The notes beneath the pieces were generated by a model. It searched no databases. It was not told where the DNA came from and saw nothing but the letters and a program-made list of their open reading frames with translations. Shown in pieces: positions 11,189 through 19,739 of a DNA stretch of 64,000 nucleotides (the stretch's first letter is position 1; every line of letters begins with the position of its first letter). The DNA is taken from NCBI RefSeq assembly GCF_018035235.1, contig NZ_WPCV01000004.1:310001-374000 (forward strand). The letters are read 5' to 3'. This DNA comes from Citrobacter sp. On2M. Lineage in GTDB: Bacteria; Pseudomonadota; Gammaproteobacteria; Enterobacterales; Enterobacteriaceae. A program made the position numbers and the translations under genes.

Positions 11189-11420
11189 GTTCATGTATGC
11201 GAGATTCAGTGCCAGGCAGGCTAGTGGGTTGAGATTTATGTAGTGTTGGGCACGCATTATATGTGCAATCTGAGCAACAAGGAATTCGGATGTGTACTAA
11301 ATCACATTTTTTTCCTCACGCTTTCACTTTACCCCTTCAGCATCAAGGCGCGATCTTATCGCAGACTTATGGCATAATAAGCGGTTTGTCACATATTTCT
11401 TTCTCTTTCAGGATACGCCA

Positions 11421-13016
11421 GTGTTAGTTTCCAGCAACGTCACCATGCAGTTCGGCAGTAAGCCGCTGTTTGAAAATATTTCCGTCAAATTTGGCGGCGG
11501 CAACCGTTACGGCCTGATTGGCGCGAACGGTAGCGGTAAATCCACTTTTATGAAAATTCTCGGCGGCGACCTCGAACCGACGCTGGGCAACGTTTCCCTC
11601 GATCCGAACGAGCGCATCGGTAAGCTGCGTCAGGATCAGTTCGCCTTTGAAGAATTCACCGTGCTTGACACTGTCATCATGGGTCACGGTGAACTGTGGG
11701 AAGTGAAGCAGGAGCGCGATCGCATTTATGCGCTGGCCGAGATGAGCGAAGAAGACGGCTATAAAGTTGCTGACCTCGAAGTTCAGTATGGCGAAATGGA
11801 CGGCTATTCTGCGGAAGCGCGTGCGGGTGAACTGCTGCTGGGCGTCGGTATTCCGGTAGAGCAGCATTATGGTCCGATGAGCGAAGTCGCGCCCGGCTGG
11901 AAACTGCGTGTGCTTCTGGCACAGGCGCTGTTCTCTAACCCGGACATTCTGCTGCTCGACGAACCAACGAACAACCTGGATATCGACACCATTCGCTGGC
12001 TGGAGCAGACACTCAACGAGCGTGACAGCACCATGATCATCATTTCGCACGACCGTCACTTCCTGAACATGGTCTGTACGCACATGGCGGATCTGGACTA
12101 CGGCGAACTGCGTGTTTATCCGGGTAACTACGACGAATACATGACAGCGGCAACTCAGGCGCGTGAACGTCTGCTGGCCGATAACGCCAAGAAGAAAGCA
12201 CAGATTGCCGATCTGCAATCCTTCGTCAGCCGCTTTAGCGCCAACGCGTCTAAATCTCGTCAGGCAACCTCTCGTGCGCGCCAGATTGATAAGATTAAGC
12301 TTGACGAAGTGAAAGCGTCCAGCCGTCAGAACCCGTTCATCCGCTTCGAACAGGATAAGAAACTGTTCCGTAACGCGCTGGAAGTGGAAGCGCTGGCGAA
12401 AGGTTTTGATGAAGGCCCGCTGTTTAAAAACTTTAACCTGCTGCTGGAAGTGGGAGAGAAGGTTGCCATCATTGGTGCCAACGGCGTGGGTAAATCCACC
12501 ATGCTGAAAACGTTGGTTGGCGATTTGCAGCCAGACAACGGTACCGTGAAGTGGTCTGAGAACGCCCAGGTTGGTTACTACGCGCAGGATCATGAATACG
12601 AGTTTGAAAACGATCTGACCGTTTTCGAATGGATGAGCCAGTGGAAACAAGAAGGCGATGATGAGCAGGTTGTGCGCAGCTTCCTTGGTCGTCTGCTGTT
12701 CAGCCAGGACGATATCAAGAAACCTGCAAAAGTGCTCTCCGGTGGTGAAAAAGGACGCATGCTGTTCGGTAAGCTGATGATGCAGAAACCGAATATCCTG
12801 GTGATGGATGAACCGACCAACCACCTGGATATGGAATCTATCGAGTCGCTGAACATGGCGCTGGAAATGTATCAGGGCACGTTGATCTTCGTTTCTCACG
12901 ACCGTGAGTTCGTCAGTTCCCTGGCGACCCGCGTGATTGAGATTACGCCGGAACGCGTGATCGACTTCACCGGCAACTACGAAGATTACCTGCGTAGTAA
13001 AGGTATTGACGGTTAA
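11421..13016 (+). CDS. ybiT: YbiT, ABC-F family translation factor-type ATPase
   Basis: This 531-residue cytoplasmic protein has two ABC ATPase domains and no membrane segment, typical of ribosome-associated ABC-F proteins. Walker A motifs are GANGSGKS (about 34-41) and GANGVGKS (about 352-359). The Walker B regions [11 protein letters not shown] and [11 protein letters not shown] carry the usual His/Asn switch residues. The second signature LSGGEKGR is intact, while the first domain has a divergent signature (VAPGWKLR). The inter-domain linker is rich in Lys/Arg. Translation starts at a GTG. E. coli YbiT is the closest relative. Confidence 0.95.
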   Translation: MLVSSNVTMQFGSKPLFENISVKFGGGNRYGLIGANGSGKSTFMKILGGDLEPTLGNVSLDPNERIGKLRQDQFAFEEFTVLDTVIMGHGELWEVKQERDRIYALAEMSEEDGYKVADLEVQYGEMDGYSAEARAGELLLGVGIPVEQHYGPMSEVAPGWKLRVLLAQALFSNPDILLLDEPTNNLDIDTIRWLEQTLNERDSTMIIISHDRHFLNMVCTHMADLDYGELRVYPGNYDEYMTAATQARERLLADNAKKKAQIADLQSFVSRFSANASKSRQATSRARQIDKIKLDEVKASSRQNPFIRFEQDKKLFRNALEVEALAKGFDEGPLFKNFNLLLEVGEKVAIIGANGVGKSTMLKTLVGDLQPDNGTVKWSENAQVGYYAQDHEYEFENDLTVFEWMSQWKQEGDDEQVVRSFLGRLLFSQDDIKKPAKVLSGGEKGRMLFGKLMMQKPNILVMDEPTNHLDMESIESLNMALEMYQGTLIFVSHDREFVSSLATRVIEITPERVIDFTGNYEDYLRSKGIDG

Positions 13017-13017
13017 T

Positions 13018-13141
13018 TTACCCGTCGTCTTTCGTGTTACAGGTGTGTTGGCTGCACCTGTTCACCCCGGTCACTTACTTATGTAAGCTCCCGGGGATTT
13101 ACAGGCTGACCGCCTTCCTGTAACGCGAAATACTTAGGGAA
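13018..13141. repeat. ERIC element (enterobacterial repetitive intergenic consensus)
   Basis: This roughly 124-bp imperfect palindrome has the conserved ERIC core at 13063-13102, with CACTTACTT and ATGTAAGCTC around its centre and CCCCGG / CCGGGG arms. Its ends (ACCCGTCGTCTTTC on the left) match the full-length ERIC. It fills the gap between ybiT and the 3' end of ybiU, so it would be in the mRNA of both convergent genes. Confidence 0.93.
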
Positions 13142-13159
13142 AATTGTGTAAGCTACATA

Positions 13160-14422
13160 TTAAATAATCCCCAGCGCGCGTTTACCGTGGATATTCAAAT
13201 CCTCCAGTGTGAAGCGTCCTTCCCAGTGAGTTTCATAATCCTCTCGAGGGAAATCACCCGGCGATGCGCCTTTTTCCAGCGCGGCTTTTACTTTGTGAGC
13301 GTAGGCCAGATTCTTTTCGCACATCGGTGCGGCAGGGATGTACATCACGTTGCCCCAACCTTGTTGATTTTCTACCGGCGCGACGGAGTGAATAACATCA
13401 CAATGCCACCAGACGGAATCTCCGGCTTCCAGTTGTGGAATGCTGGTTAGCGCTTCAATCAGCAGCGGATGCCATTGCGCGGAAATCGGCAGGACTCTGC
13501 TGGGCGCTACGCCGCAAAGTTCATCTTCCGGCACATCGTCAAGCAATGGGCGTAACAGCACATACGCCATCGCTTCAGGAATAGGGACCACATGCAACAA
13601 TCCCTGACCGGGCAGCATATCGGATAATGCAGTCCAGCCCTGGAAGGTACGGAATACTGAACATTTGGTGGTGTTATCCACGGTGTACTCTTCTACTTCG
13701 GTGCGATGCGCAGCCTGCCACGGATCGTACTCTTCCAGTTTACCATTGAAAACATTCGCAAAAACCTGCTGATATGCCGGCAGAAGCCAACGTTCCAGCG
13801 CGCCGGAATCCGTATGCGCGCCCAACCCTTTGGACGTTGTTCCCGGTGGACGACGACGTATGCGGTCAGGGTAGATAACGCTGACATCCGGGTTAAACCA
13901 TTGTTTCCCTTCGCTTGTAAACGTCCACAGGCGATTAAGGAATGACTGTGCGTTGGCCATTTCTTCGCTCTGGCGGGCCTGCATCTGTGCCTGGGACCAG
14001 TAGATGGGGTAGATCTCCGGGCGGGATGCGCTGAGGGTGCCAAAAAAGTTATCACCGGGGCCTTTGTAGACCTCATCAAAATGGTTGCGATCCAAGTAAT
14101 CGAGCATCGACTGATCCCATGCCAGCGCCTGTTCGCGGGGGAAATGCCCCTTAATAACCGCGCATCCGCGACGCTTAATTTCTTCACGCTGCTCTGCACT
14201 CACGTGACCCGCTTTGATATCCGCATAGGACAACACAGGCCATACCGGGGAGCCTTGCGCTTTGAGGGCGTTGATTTCCGCCACGCGGGTGGCAATGGCA
14301 TCGCTCAGCTGGTTGAAGATCAACTGAACATCCCCAAGCTGTGCCCGCAGTTGCTGTTTCATCTGACGGATTGCCGCTTTGTGATCGGCAGGCAACGTGT
14401 CGCTGGTAAAAGTAAAAGCCAT
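13160..14422 (-). CDS. ybiU: YbiU, DUF1479 (putative non-heme iron oxygenase-like) protein
   Basis: This 420-residue cytoplasmic protein is near-identical in length to E. coli YbiU. The DUF1479 family is thought to adopt a 2-oxoglutarate/Fe(II) dioxygenase-like fold. Candidate metal ligands are the HTD of GLGAHTDSGALERW and the distal His of WWHCDVIHSV; this is inference from motif spacing, and the substrate is unknown. The ATG at 14422, with GAGGTGG 5 bp before it, was preferred over an upstream GTG. A 13-bp motif shared with ybiV and pflE/fsaA lies 17 bp upstream, suggesting co-regulation with that sugar-enzyme block. Confidence 0.9.
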   Translation of the reverse strand: MAFTFTSDTLPADHKAAIRQMKQQLRAQLGDVQLIFNQLSDAIATRVAEINALKAQGSPVWPVLSYADIKAGHVSAEQREEIKRRGCAVIKGHFPREQALAWDQSMLDYLDRNHFDEVYKGPGDNFFGTLSASRPEIYPIYWSQAQMQARQSEEMANAQSFLNRLWTFTSEGKQWFNPDVSVIYPDRIRRRPPGTTSKGLGAHTDSGALERWLLPAYQQVFANVFNGKLEEYDPWQAAHRTEVEEYTVDNTTKCSVFRTFQGWTALSDMLPGQGLLHVVPIPEAMAYVLLRPLLDDVPEDELCGVAPSRVLPISAQWHPLLIEALTSIPQLEAGDSVWWHCDVIHSVAPVENQQGWGNVMYIPAAPMCEKNLAYAHKVKAALEKGASPGDFPREDYETHWEGRFTLEDLNIHGKRALGII

Positions 14423-14438
14423 AACCACCTCGCATTAA

Positions 14439-14451
14439 CTTTCATTCGAAA
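14439..14451 (-). promoter_or_regulatory. Shared 13-bp operator-like motif, copy 1 (ybiU)
   Basis: The minus strand reads TTTCGAATGAAAG, identical to copies at 15457-15469 and 18955-18967. The TTTC-N4-GAAA core is an inverted repeat. Further upstream in the same sense is AAATTTAG, which is also shared with copy 2. Confidence 0.7.
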
Positions 14452-14544
14452 CTAAATTTGATTGCAAGTGATAATATAAGTTAAAAATTAGTTAATGCAA
14501 GTTTAAAAATATGCTGGTGTGCGCAAAGTGAGAATAGAGTGAAA

Positions 14545-14563
14545 GCCGGGGCGAGCGCCCCGG
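14545..14563 (-). terminator. Stem-loop after ybiV
   Basis: CCGGGGCG-AG-CGCCCCGG is a perfect 8-bp stem 8 bp beyond the ybiV stop, followed on the minus strand by CTTTC. The U-tract is weak, so termination may be partial. Confidence 0.6.
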
Positions 14564-14571
14564 TTATGGGA

Positions 14572-15387
14572 TCAGCTGTTAAAAGGGGAGGTGTTGTCCA
14601 GCACCGCCTGAATCACGTTCAGCGCGCCTTGATGGTTATTGTCATCGGTCTGATAGCGGGCAATCGATTTGATGCTCTCTGCCGCATTGGCCATGGCGAA
14701 AGAGTAGTGCGCCATCTTCAACATTTCCGCGTCGTTACCGCTATCGCCAATGGCGACTACGTTTTGCGGTGACAGGTTCCAGCGTTTTAACAAACGGCTG
14801 ATTCCGTTAGCTTTATGTAAGCCGGGAATGATCAGGTCGATAAACCCAAAGCCGCTGGTGACAGGCTTCATGATGCCATCAAGAGCAGTATGCAGGTGAT
14901 CGATAACCAACGGGATTTGTTGGTCGGGTAAATTCAGCGAGAACTTGAACAGCACATCGTTGATGTCCTGATAATCCTTTACGGGTTTCAGGCGATGGTA
15001 GTGTTTTGCCATCAACGCGACAAAGGACTCTGGGGCATTTTCGCTCACGTAGGCGCTTTGCAGTCCACAGGCCACAAAGTTGAGCTGCTTATCTTTGAGC
15101 AGTTCGCCAATGACAATGCGTGATTCGTGGCGGGTAAGCTCACCGTGAAACAGCTGTTTGCCGTGTTCAAACACCAGTGCCCCGTTCTCGGCGACAAAAG
15201 AGATCTCATCTTTGAGCTCCGGGAAGAAGGATATTAGCTGGTAATACTGGTTGCCGCTGGCCACGACAAATTCAATATCTCGTTTTTTCAGTTCCTGATA
15301 CTGCGCCATAAAGCGTACGCGATCGTAATGCTTGGCGTCGTCGAGAAAAGTTCCGTCCATGTCTGTGACGATAACTTTGATGGTCAT
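14572..15387 (-). CDS. ybiV: YbiV, HAD-superfamily sugar phosphatase
   Basis: This 271-residue Cof-type HAD phosphatase has the nucleophile motif DMDGTF (D9, D11), the Ser motif [10 protein letters not shown] and the metal motif [13 protein letters not shown]2 cap with KANG precedes the last motif. E. coli YbiV (SupH) dephosphorylates sugar phosphates such as ribose 5-phosphate, erythrose 4-phosphate and fructose 1-phosphate in vitro. It is separated from pflF by REP elements. It has its own upstream CRP-like and 13-bp sites, suggesting a separate promoter. A paralogue, ybjI, lies at 38 kb. Confidence 0.95.
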   Translation of the reverse strand: MTIKVIVTDMDGTFLDDAKHYDRVRFMAQYQELKKRDIEFVVASGNQYYQLISFFPELKDEISFVAENGALVFEHGKQLFHGELTRHESRIVIGELLKDKQLNFVACGLQSAYVSENAPESFVALMAKHYHRLKPVKDYQDINDVLFKFSLNLPDQQIPLVIDHLHTALDGIMKPVTSGFGFIDLIIPGLHKANGISRLLKRWNLSPQNVVAIGDSGNDAEMLKMAHYSFAMANAAESIKSIARYQTDDNNHQGALNVIQAVLDNTSPFNS

Positions 15388-15433
15388 ACTTGCTCCTGGC
15401 TCATAACTGCGACCTGAAACATTTTAATAACAA

Positions 15434-15449
15434 TGTGAGCTAAAGCACA
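15434..15449. promoter_or_regulatory. CRP-like site upstream of ybiV
   Basis: TGTGA-GCTAAA-GCACA matches the CRP half-site pair TGTGA-N6-TCACA with one mismatch. It lies about 54 bp before the ybiV ATG and 7 bp from a copy of the shared 13-bp motif. Confidence 0.6.
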
Positions 15450-15456
15450 AATTTAA

Positions 15457-15469
15457 TTTCGAATGAAAG
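15457..15469 (+). promoter_or_regulatory. Shared 13-bp operator-like motif, copy 2 (ybiV)
   Basis: The plus strand reads TTTCGAATGAAAG, identical to the other two copies. It is preceded by AAATTTAA, close to the AAATTTAG of copy 1. It sits about 70 bp upstream of ybiV. Confidence 0.7.
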
Positions 15470-15491
15470 AGGGAGAGGGGCGATTGAGTGG

Positions 15492-15566
15492 GCCGGATAA
15501 GCAACTGCGCCATCCGGCAGTGGTGAGGGATGAGAACCGGATGTCGGTACGAGTACCTAATCCGGC
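15492..15566. repeat. Pair of REP-like palindromes (BIME) between pflF and ybiV
   Basis: The first palindrome, GCCGGATAAG ... CCATCCGGC, is at 15492-15518. The second, CCGGATGTCGGTAC ... GTACCTAATCCGG, is at 15537-15566. Both have the CCGGAT/ATCCGG ends of enterobacterial REP sequences. They lie just past the pflF stop and probably protect or terminate its mRNA. Confidence 0.75.
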
Positions 15567-15579
15567 TCACTGACCTTGC

Positions 15580-18012
15580 TTATAACATATGTTCAGTACG
15601 GGCGATGATATCGTCCTGCGCATCCGGAGACAGCGCGGTGAAGAAGGCGGAATAACCCGCTACACGCACCACCAGATCACGGTACTGATCCGGGTGTTTT
15701 TTGGCTTCAAGCAGCGTTTCACGAGAAACGATGTTGTACTGAATATGCCAACCTTTGTGCTCTTCAAAGAAGGTACGCAGCAAAATCATCAGCTTCTGTT
15801 TATCAGACTCATTTTCCAGCGTGGCCGGGTTCAGCTTCTGATTTAACAGCACGCCACCGAGGATTGAACCAGTAGGCAGTTTACCCACCGAGCCAATTAC
15901 CGCCGTTGGACCGAGATGGTCCGTACCGGATGCCGGGCTTGCGCCTTCTGCCAGCGGGGTGTGCGCTTTACGGCCATCCGGCGTTGCCATGGTTGCCGCG
16001 CCGAACGGTACGTTTGCAGAGATAGACGAGGTCCCGGCGTAGTAGTTGCCGCCAACCGGACCACGGCCGTAACGCGGGTTGTGATACAGCTTCAGTTCGT
16101 CAATGTAAGTCTGATAAGCGCGGGCCAGCAGCGCATCAACGCTATCGTCATCGTTGCCGTACTTTGGCGCACCGTTTATCAGGCGTTGGCGCAACTGCTC
16201 GTGGGTCAGACCATCAAAATCATCGGCCAGCGCGGCGGCCAGCTGTTGTTGGCCGATAGCCCCCTGCTCGAAGACCAGTTTTTTCACTGCAGCCAGGCTG
16301 TTGCCGAGGTTGGCGATACCCACCTGCAGGCCGGATACCCAGTCATACTTCGCGCCACCTTGCTTAATACTTTTCGCACGTTCAATACAGTCATCTACCA
16401 GCGCGGAGCACAGAATATCGTGTACGTTTTCTTCCAGCATGGTGTCGACGACATACTCGATTTCGATGGATTTGCGCGTGTAATAGCGGATCTGCGTATC
16501 CCAGGCGTCCATCACTTCATCGAAATTATTAAAGTTGCCAGCTGAGAGCGCTTTCTCTTGCGGCAGGAATACTTTGCCGCTGGTGGCATCGCGTCCGCCT
16601 TCCAGCGCCGCCAGCATTACGCGGGCAAAGTTTATAAAACTCATGCCGGTGCAGCGGTAGCCCCATTTGCCGCCAACGGCGGTTTCGATGCAACCAATAG
16701 CCGCGTAGTCATAGGCGTCCTGCGGTTCAATGCCCAGCTTAATGAATTCCGGAATGACGATTTCGTCGTTGTTAAAGGCTGGCATCCCGAAGCCGCAACG
16801 GATCACCTGTACGCAGGCATCCAGGAAGTCGTTACTCATCCCCGCATGATAACGCACGCTGAGATTCGGCTGAGTGGAACGCAGTCTGCCACAGGACTCC
16901 AGAATGGCGTAGGAGAGCGGGTTGACGGCATCCATCGCCTGACCGTTGACCAGGTTCTGGCCACCAATGGTCACGTTCTGATACAGCGGGCTGCCCGCCG
17001 AGGCTTTCGAGTGGGAGCCGGAGCGGATTTTGTTCACTTCCAGCAGCTTCAGCCAGCAGCTGTGCAACAGCTCAATGGCGTGCTCACGATCGAGACTCTG
17101 GTTCAGTTCTACGTCACGACGATAGAACGGATAGAGGTACTGATCCATACGACCAAATGATACCGAGTGACCGTTCGATTCAATTTGCAGGATTAGCTGG
17201 ATGAAGTAGCACAACTGTAGCGCCTGCCAGAACGTTTTTGGCGGTTCATGGGCGATGACATCGCAGTTTTCCGCCATGGTCAGCAATTCATCACGGCGGC
17301 TGGTGCGCGTTTCTGTGGACGCCATTTTACGTGCCAGTGCGGCAAAGCGCTCAATGTGCAGACTGACGGCTTCCAGCACAATATCAATCGCTTTCAGGAA
17401 CTGATCGCCATGGAGGTCTTGCAGACAAGTCAGATTGATGCGGGAACGACGTTCATCGACTTTATGGCGCAGGCCGTCGAGACCTTTTTCCAGCAATAGC
17501 GGGAAGTTCACCGCCAGGTGCGCGTCACCGGAGGTCATATTACCTTCAGCTTTGATAATGCCTGTTTCCAGCAGCCCTTTTTGTTCGTCAGTAAACATGC
17601 CGTAGCAGCGATCCTGTACGGTCTGACCGCGCCACCACGGACACACTTCGTGCAATACGCGCTTGTTCTCTTCACTTACCGCGAAACCTGCGCCAGGCCT
17701 GTCGGCAAGATCGTCGATCTCTTTTTCAATCCAGGAGACGGTGTATTCCGGGAAGATTGGCGCGGCGCGGACTTCGCTTGCCTGGTTACCGATGATTAGC
17801 TCGTCATGCTTGATCCAGATAGTGCGTTCCGCCAGGTGATGAGCCAGTGCCAGCGCGCGGCGAACCGGGATGGGTTTATCCAGATGCTGCTGATACATCT
17901 CGGTATAGTGCTGGGCGCGCTCGGTACAAACCGGTGGTTTCACAATGTGGATCAAGGCCGTTTTATGCGCTTTGATACGGTCGCTAAGTGTGTCCAGTTT
18001 CAGAGTGGTCAT
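15580..18012 (-). CDS. pflF: PflF (YbiW), glycyl-radical enzyme of the PFL/glycerol-dehydratase family
   Basis: This 810-residue oxygen-sensitive enzyme carries the glycyl-radical motif RVAGYSAFF (Gly786) near its C-terminus and the thiyl-radical active site GCIETAVGG (Cys441, Glu443). The Cys-x-Glu pattern and overall sequence resemble dehydratase-type members more than the Cys-Cys pair of true pyruvate formate-lyase, so the PFL name is historical and the substrate is unproven. It lies 5 bp downstream of its activase gene pflE and is probably co-transcribed with it. An FNR-like site upstream of pflE fits anaerobic expression. Length equals the E. coli protein. Confidence 0.93.
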   Translation of the reverse strand: MTTLKLDTLSDRIKAHKTALIHIVKPPVCTERAQHYTEMYQQHLDKPIPVRRALALAHHLAERTIWIKHDELIIGNQASEVRAAPIFPEYTVSWIEKEIDDLADRPGAGFAVSEENKRVLHEVCPWWRGQTVQDRCYGMFTDEQKGLLETGIIKAEGNMTSGDAHLAVNFPLLLEKGLDGLRHKVDERRSRINLTCLQDLHGDQFLKAIDIVLEAVSLHIERFAALARKMASTETRTSRRDELLTMAENCDVIAHEPPKTFWQALQLCYFIQLILQIESNGHSVSFGRMDQYLYPFYRRDVELNQSLDREHAIELLHSCWLKLLEVNKIRSGSHSKASAGSPLYQNVTIGGQNLVNGQAMDAVNPLSYAILESCGRLRSTQPNLSVRYHAGMSNDFLDACVQVIRCGFGMPAFNNDEIVIPEFIKLGIEPQDAYDYAAIGCIETAVGGKWGYRCTGMSFINFARVMLAALEGGRDATSGKVFLPQEKALSAGNFNNFDEVMDAWDTQIRYYTRKSIEIEYVVDTMLEENVHDILCSALVDDCIERAKSIKQGGAKYDWVSGLQVGIANLGNSLAAVKKLVFEQGAIGQQQLAAALADDFDGLTHEQLRQRLINGAPKYGNDDDSVDALLARAYQTYIDELKLYHNPRYGRGPVGGNYYAGTSSISANVPFGAATMATPDGRKAHTPLAEGASPASGTDHLGPTAVIGSVGKLPTGSILGGVLLNQKLNPATLENESDKQKLMILLRTFFEEHKGWHIQYNIVSRETLLEAKKHPDQYRDLVVRVAGYSAFFTALSPDAQDDIIARTEHML

Positions 18013-18017
18013 GGCGA

Positions 18018-18917
18018 TTATCCTCGTAGGGTCGCGGTTAAACCTTTAAGGCTGGCGTACTGCTGGGCAAATTCGAGCAGCGCAGGCGCATCAAGCGGTT
18101 TATCCGGGGCATTGTAGGGTTGATTGAGTAAGTGGTATTTGTTGATGCCCAGCGTGTGGTAGGGCAAAAAATGGATCTCTCCGACGTGGAGTTCGTCGGC
18201 GGCAAAATCGGTAATGGCCTGAATAGCCGCTTCGTCAGCATTGAATCCCTGAATCAGCGGGACGCGGATAATTATTTTTTTACCGGCGGCGGCCAGTTTT
18301 TTCAGGTTTTCCAGCACGCGAGAGGCGCTGCCATCAGTCCACTGTTTAAACGGCGCATCGGCGACATGTTTTAAATCGGCCAGGAACAGATCAACGTAAG
18401 GTAACGAAGGTTCGATATACTTCCATGGAACATGCAGACAAGTCTCTACCGCAGTATGAATGCCCGCCTCGTGGCTGGCCTGGAATAATTTAGCCGCCAG
18501 CTCTGGCTGCATAAACGGTTCGCCACCGGAAAGAGTGAGCCCCCCACCGCTGCGATCGTAAAACGGTTTATCACGTAATACGGTCGCCATGATGTCATCC
18601 ACGCTTTTTACCTCTCCACAGACGGTCAGCGCCTGGGTAGGGCAGCAGTGGGTCAGCGCCGTCAGAGCATTATCGGTCAGTTTTTCGCGATGAATCAGCA
18701 ACCCGCTCAGCGCCCGCTCAATCACTGCCGGTGCTGCCTTAGCACAAAGATCGCAACCATCGAGGCACAGACGTGCGTCATAAAGCAGATCCTGCGTCCG
18801 GGCGCGACTTTCCGGATTCTGACACCACCGACAGCCCAGGGAACATCCCTTAAAAAACACCACGGTGCGGATACCGGGACCATCATGAGTGGAATAGCGC
18901 TGGATATTAAAAATCAT
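18018..18917 (-). CDS. pflE: PflE (YbiY), glycyl-radical enzyme activating enzyme (radical SAM)
   Basis: This 299-residue radical SAM enzyme would install the glycyl radical on PflF. The SAM-cluster motif C25-x3-C29-x2-C32 is in [15 protein letters not shown]. Extra Cys clusters ([10 protein letters not shown] and [11 protein letters not shown]) form a ferredoxin-like insert typical of dehydratase activases. [11 protein letters not shown] is the SAM-binding Gly-rich motif. The ATG at 18917 was chosen over the in-frame ATG at 18938, because AAGAGG lies 7 bp before it and the upstream codons have no such site. It is first in pflE-pflF and divergent from fsaA. Confidence 0.92.
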   Translation of the reverse strand: MIFNIQRYSTHDGPGIRTVVFFKGCSLGCRWCQNPESRARTQDLLYDARLCLDGCDLCAKAAPAVIERALSGLLIHREKLTDNALTALTHCCPTQALTVCGEVKSVDDIMATVLRDKPFYDRSGGGLTLSGGEPFMQPELAAKLFQASHEAGIHTAVETCLHVPWKYIEPSLPYVDLFLADLKHVADAPFKQWTDGSASRVLENLKKLAAAGKKIIIRVPLIQGFNADEAAIQAITDFAADELHVGEIHFLPYHTLGINKYHLLNQPYNAPDKPLDAPALLEFAQQYASLKGLTATLRG

Positions 18918-18954
18918 AAGCGGCCTCTTTTCTTTCATATAAAGATTAAATTAC

Positions 18955-18967
18955 TTTCGAATGAAAG
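18955..18967. promoter_or_regulatory. Shared 13-bp operator-like motif, copy 3 (pflE/fsaA)
   Basis: The plus strand reads ACTTTC-GAAT-GAAAGT around this site, a perfect 6-bp-arm inverted repeat containing the 13-mer TTTCGAATGAAAG found at the two other sites. It is 38 bp upstream of the pflE ATG and in the pflE/fsaA divergent region. Confidence 0.72.
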
Positions 18968-18972
18968 TTATA

Positions 18973-18986
18973 TTGACGTGCGTCAA
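18973..18986. promoter_or_regulatory. FNR-like palindrome upstream of pflEF and fsaA
   Basis: TTGAC-GTGC-GTCAA is a perfect palindrome with the FNR architecture (TTGAT-N4-ATCAA), differing by a symmetric T/A to C/G change in each half. It lies 56 bp upstream of the pflE ATG, consistent with anaerobic control of a glycyl-radical system. Confidence 0.6.
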
Positions 18987-19049
18987 CTAACCGTGAGGTT
19001 TCGCCGTGCTACCTTTTATTCATGCTAATTATTCGTTTGAGGAAAGGTT

Positions 19050-19712
19050 ATGGAACTCTATTTAGATACGTCTGACGTTGCCGCAGTTAAAACGCTGGCG
19101 CGTGTTTTTCCGCTGGCAGGGGTGACCACTAACCCAAGCATTGTGGCGGCAGGTAAGCAAACGCTGGATGTGTTACTGCCGCAACTGCAGGACGCAATGG
19201 GCGGGCAAGGACGTCTGTTTGCTCAGGTAATGGCGACCACCGCCGAAGGGATGGTCAGCGATGCGCGTAAACTGCGGGCAATCATCGCGGATATCGTCGT
19301 GAAAGTGCCGGTTACGGCAGAAGGTCTGACGGCGATTAAGTTGCTGAAAGAAGAAGGTATCCCGACGCTGGGTACTGCGGTTTACGGTGCTGCTCAGGGG
19401 CTTTTAGCTGCGCTTGCGGGGGCGGAATATGTCGCGCCATACGTTAACCGCGTGGATGCTCAGGGGGGAGATGGCATTCAAACGGTGACCGATCTGCAGG
19501 CCTTATTGAAAATGCATGCCCCACACGCCAAAGTGCTGGCCGCCAGTTTCAAAACGCCGCGTCAGGCGCTGGATTGCCTGCTGGTGGGCTGCGAGTCCAT
19601 CACGCTGCCGTTGGATGTCGCTCAACAGATGATAAGCTCTCCGGCTGTTGATGCTGCCGTAGCCAAGTTCGAGCATGACTGGCAGAGCGCATTTGGCCGT
19701 ACTTCTATTTAA
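19050..19712 (+). CDS. fsaA: FsaA, fructose-6-phosphate aldolase
   Basis: This 220-residue transaldolase-like enzyme cleaves or forms fructose 6-phosphate from dihydroxyacetone and glyceraldehyde 3-phosphate. The Schiff-base Lys is K85 in [12 protein letters not shown]. Other conserved segments are [39 protein letters not shown] and [10 protein letters not shown]. Length equals E. coli FsaA. It is divergent from pflEF with the shared 13-bp motif and the FNR-like site between them, so the aldolase and the glycyl-radical enzyme may serve one pathway; that link is inference. Confidence 0.97.
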   Translation: MELYLDTSDVAAVKTLARVFPLAGVTTNPSIVAAGKQTLDVLLPQLQDAMGGQGRLFAQVMATTAEGMVSDARKLRAIIADIVVKVPVTAEGLTAIKLLKEEGIPTLGTAVYGAAQGLLAALAGAEYVAPYVNRVDAQGGDGIQTVTDLQALLKMHAPHAKVLAASFKTPRQALDCLLVGCESITLPLDVAQQMISSPAVDAAVAKFEHDWQSAFGRTSI

Positions 19713-19720
19713 GCCAGAGT

Positions 19721-19738
19721 GCCGGGACTCCTCCCGGC
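19721..19738. terminator. Stem-loop between convergent fsaA and moeB
   Basis: GCCGGGA-CTCC-TCCCGGC is a perfect 7-bp stem 8 bp past the fsaA stop and next to the moeB stop. It is followed by ATTATTG, a weak U-tract. Confidence 0.6.
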
Positions 19739-19739
19739 A

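Noticed and set aside
11424-12899. 491-codon frame antisense to ybiT
   Set aside because: It is a shadow of the strongly biased ybiT coding sequence, with a His/Phe/Gln-rich translation and no family match.
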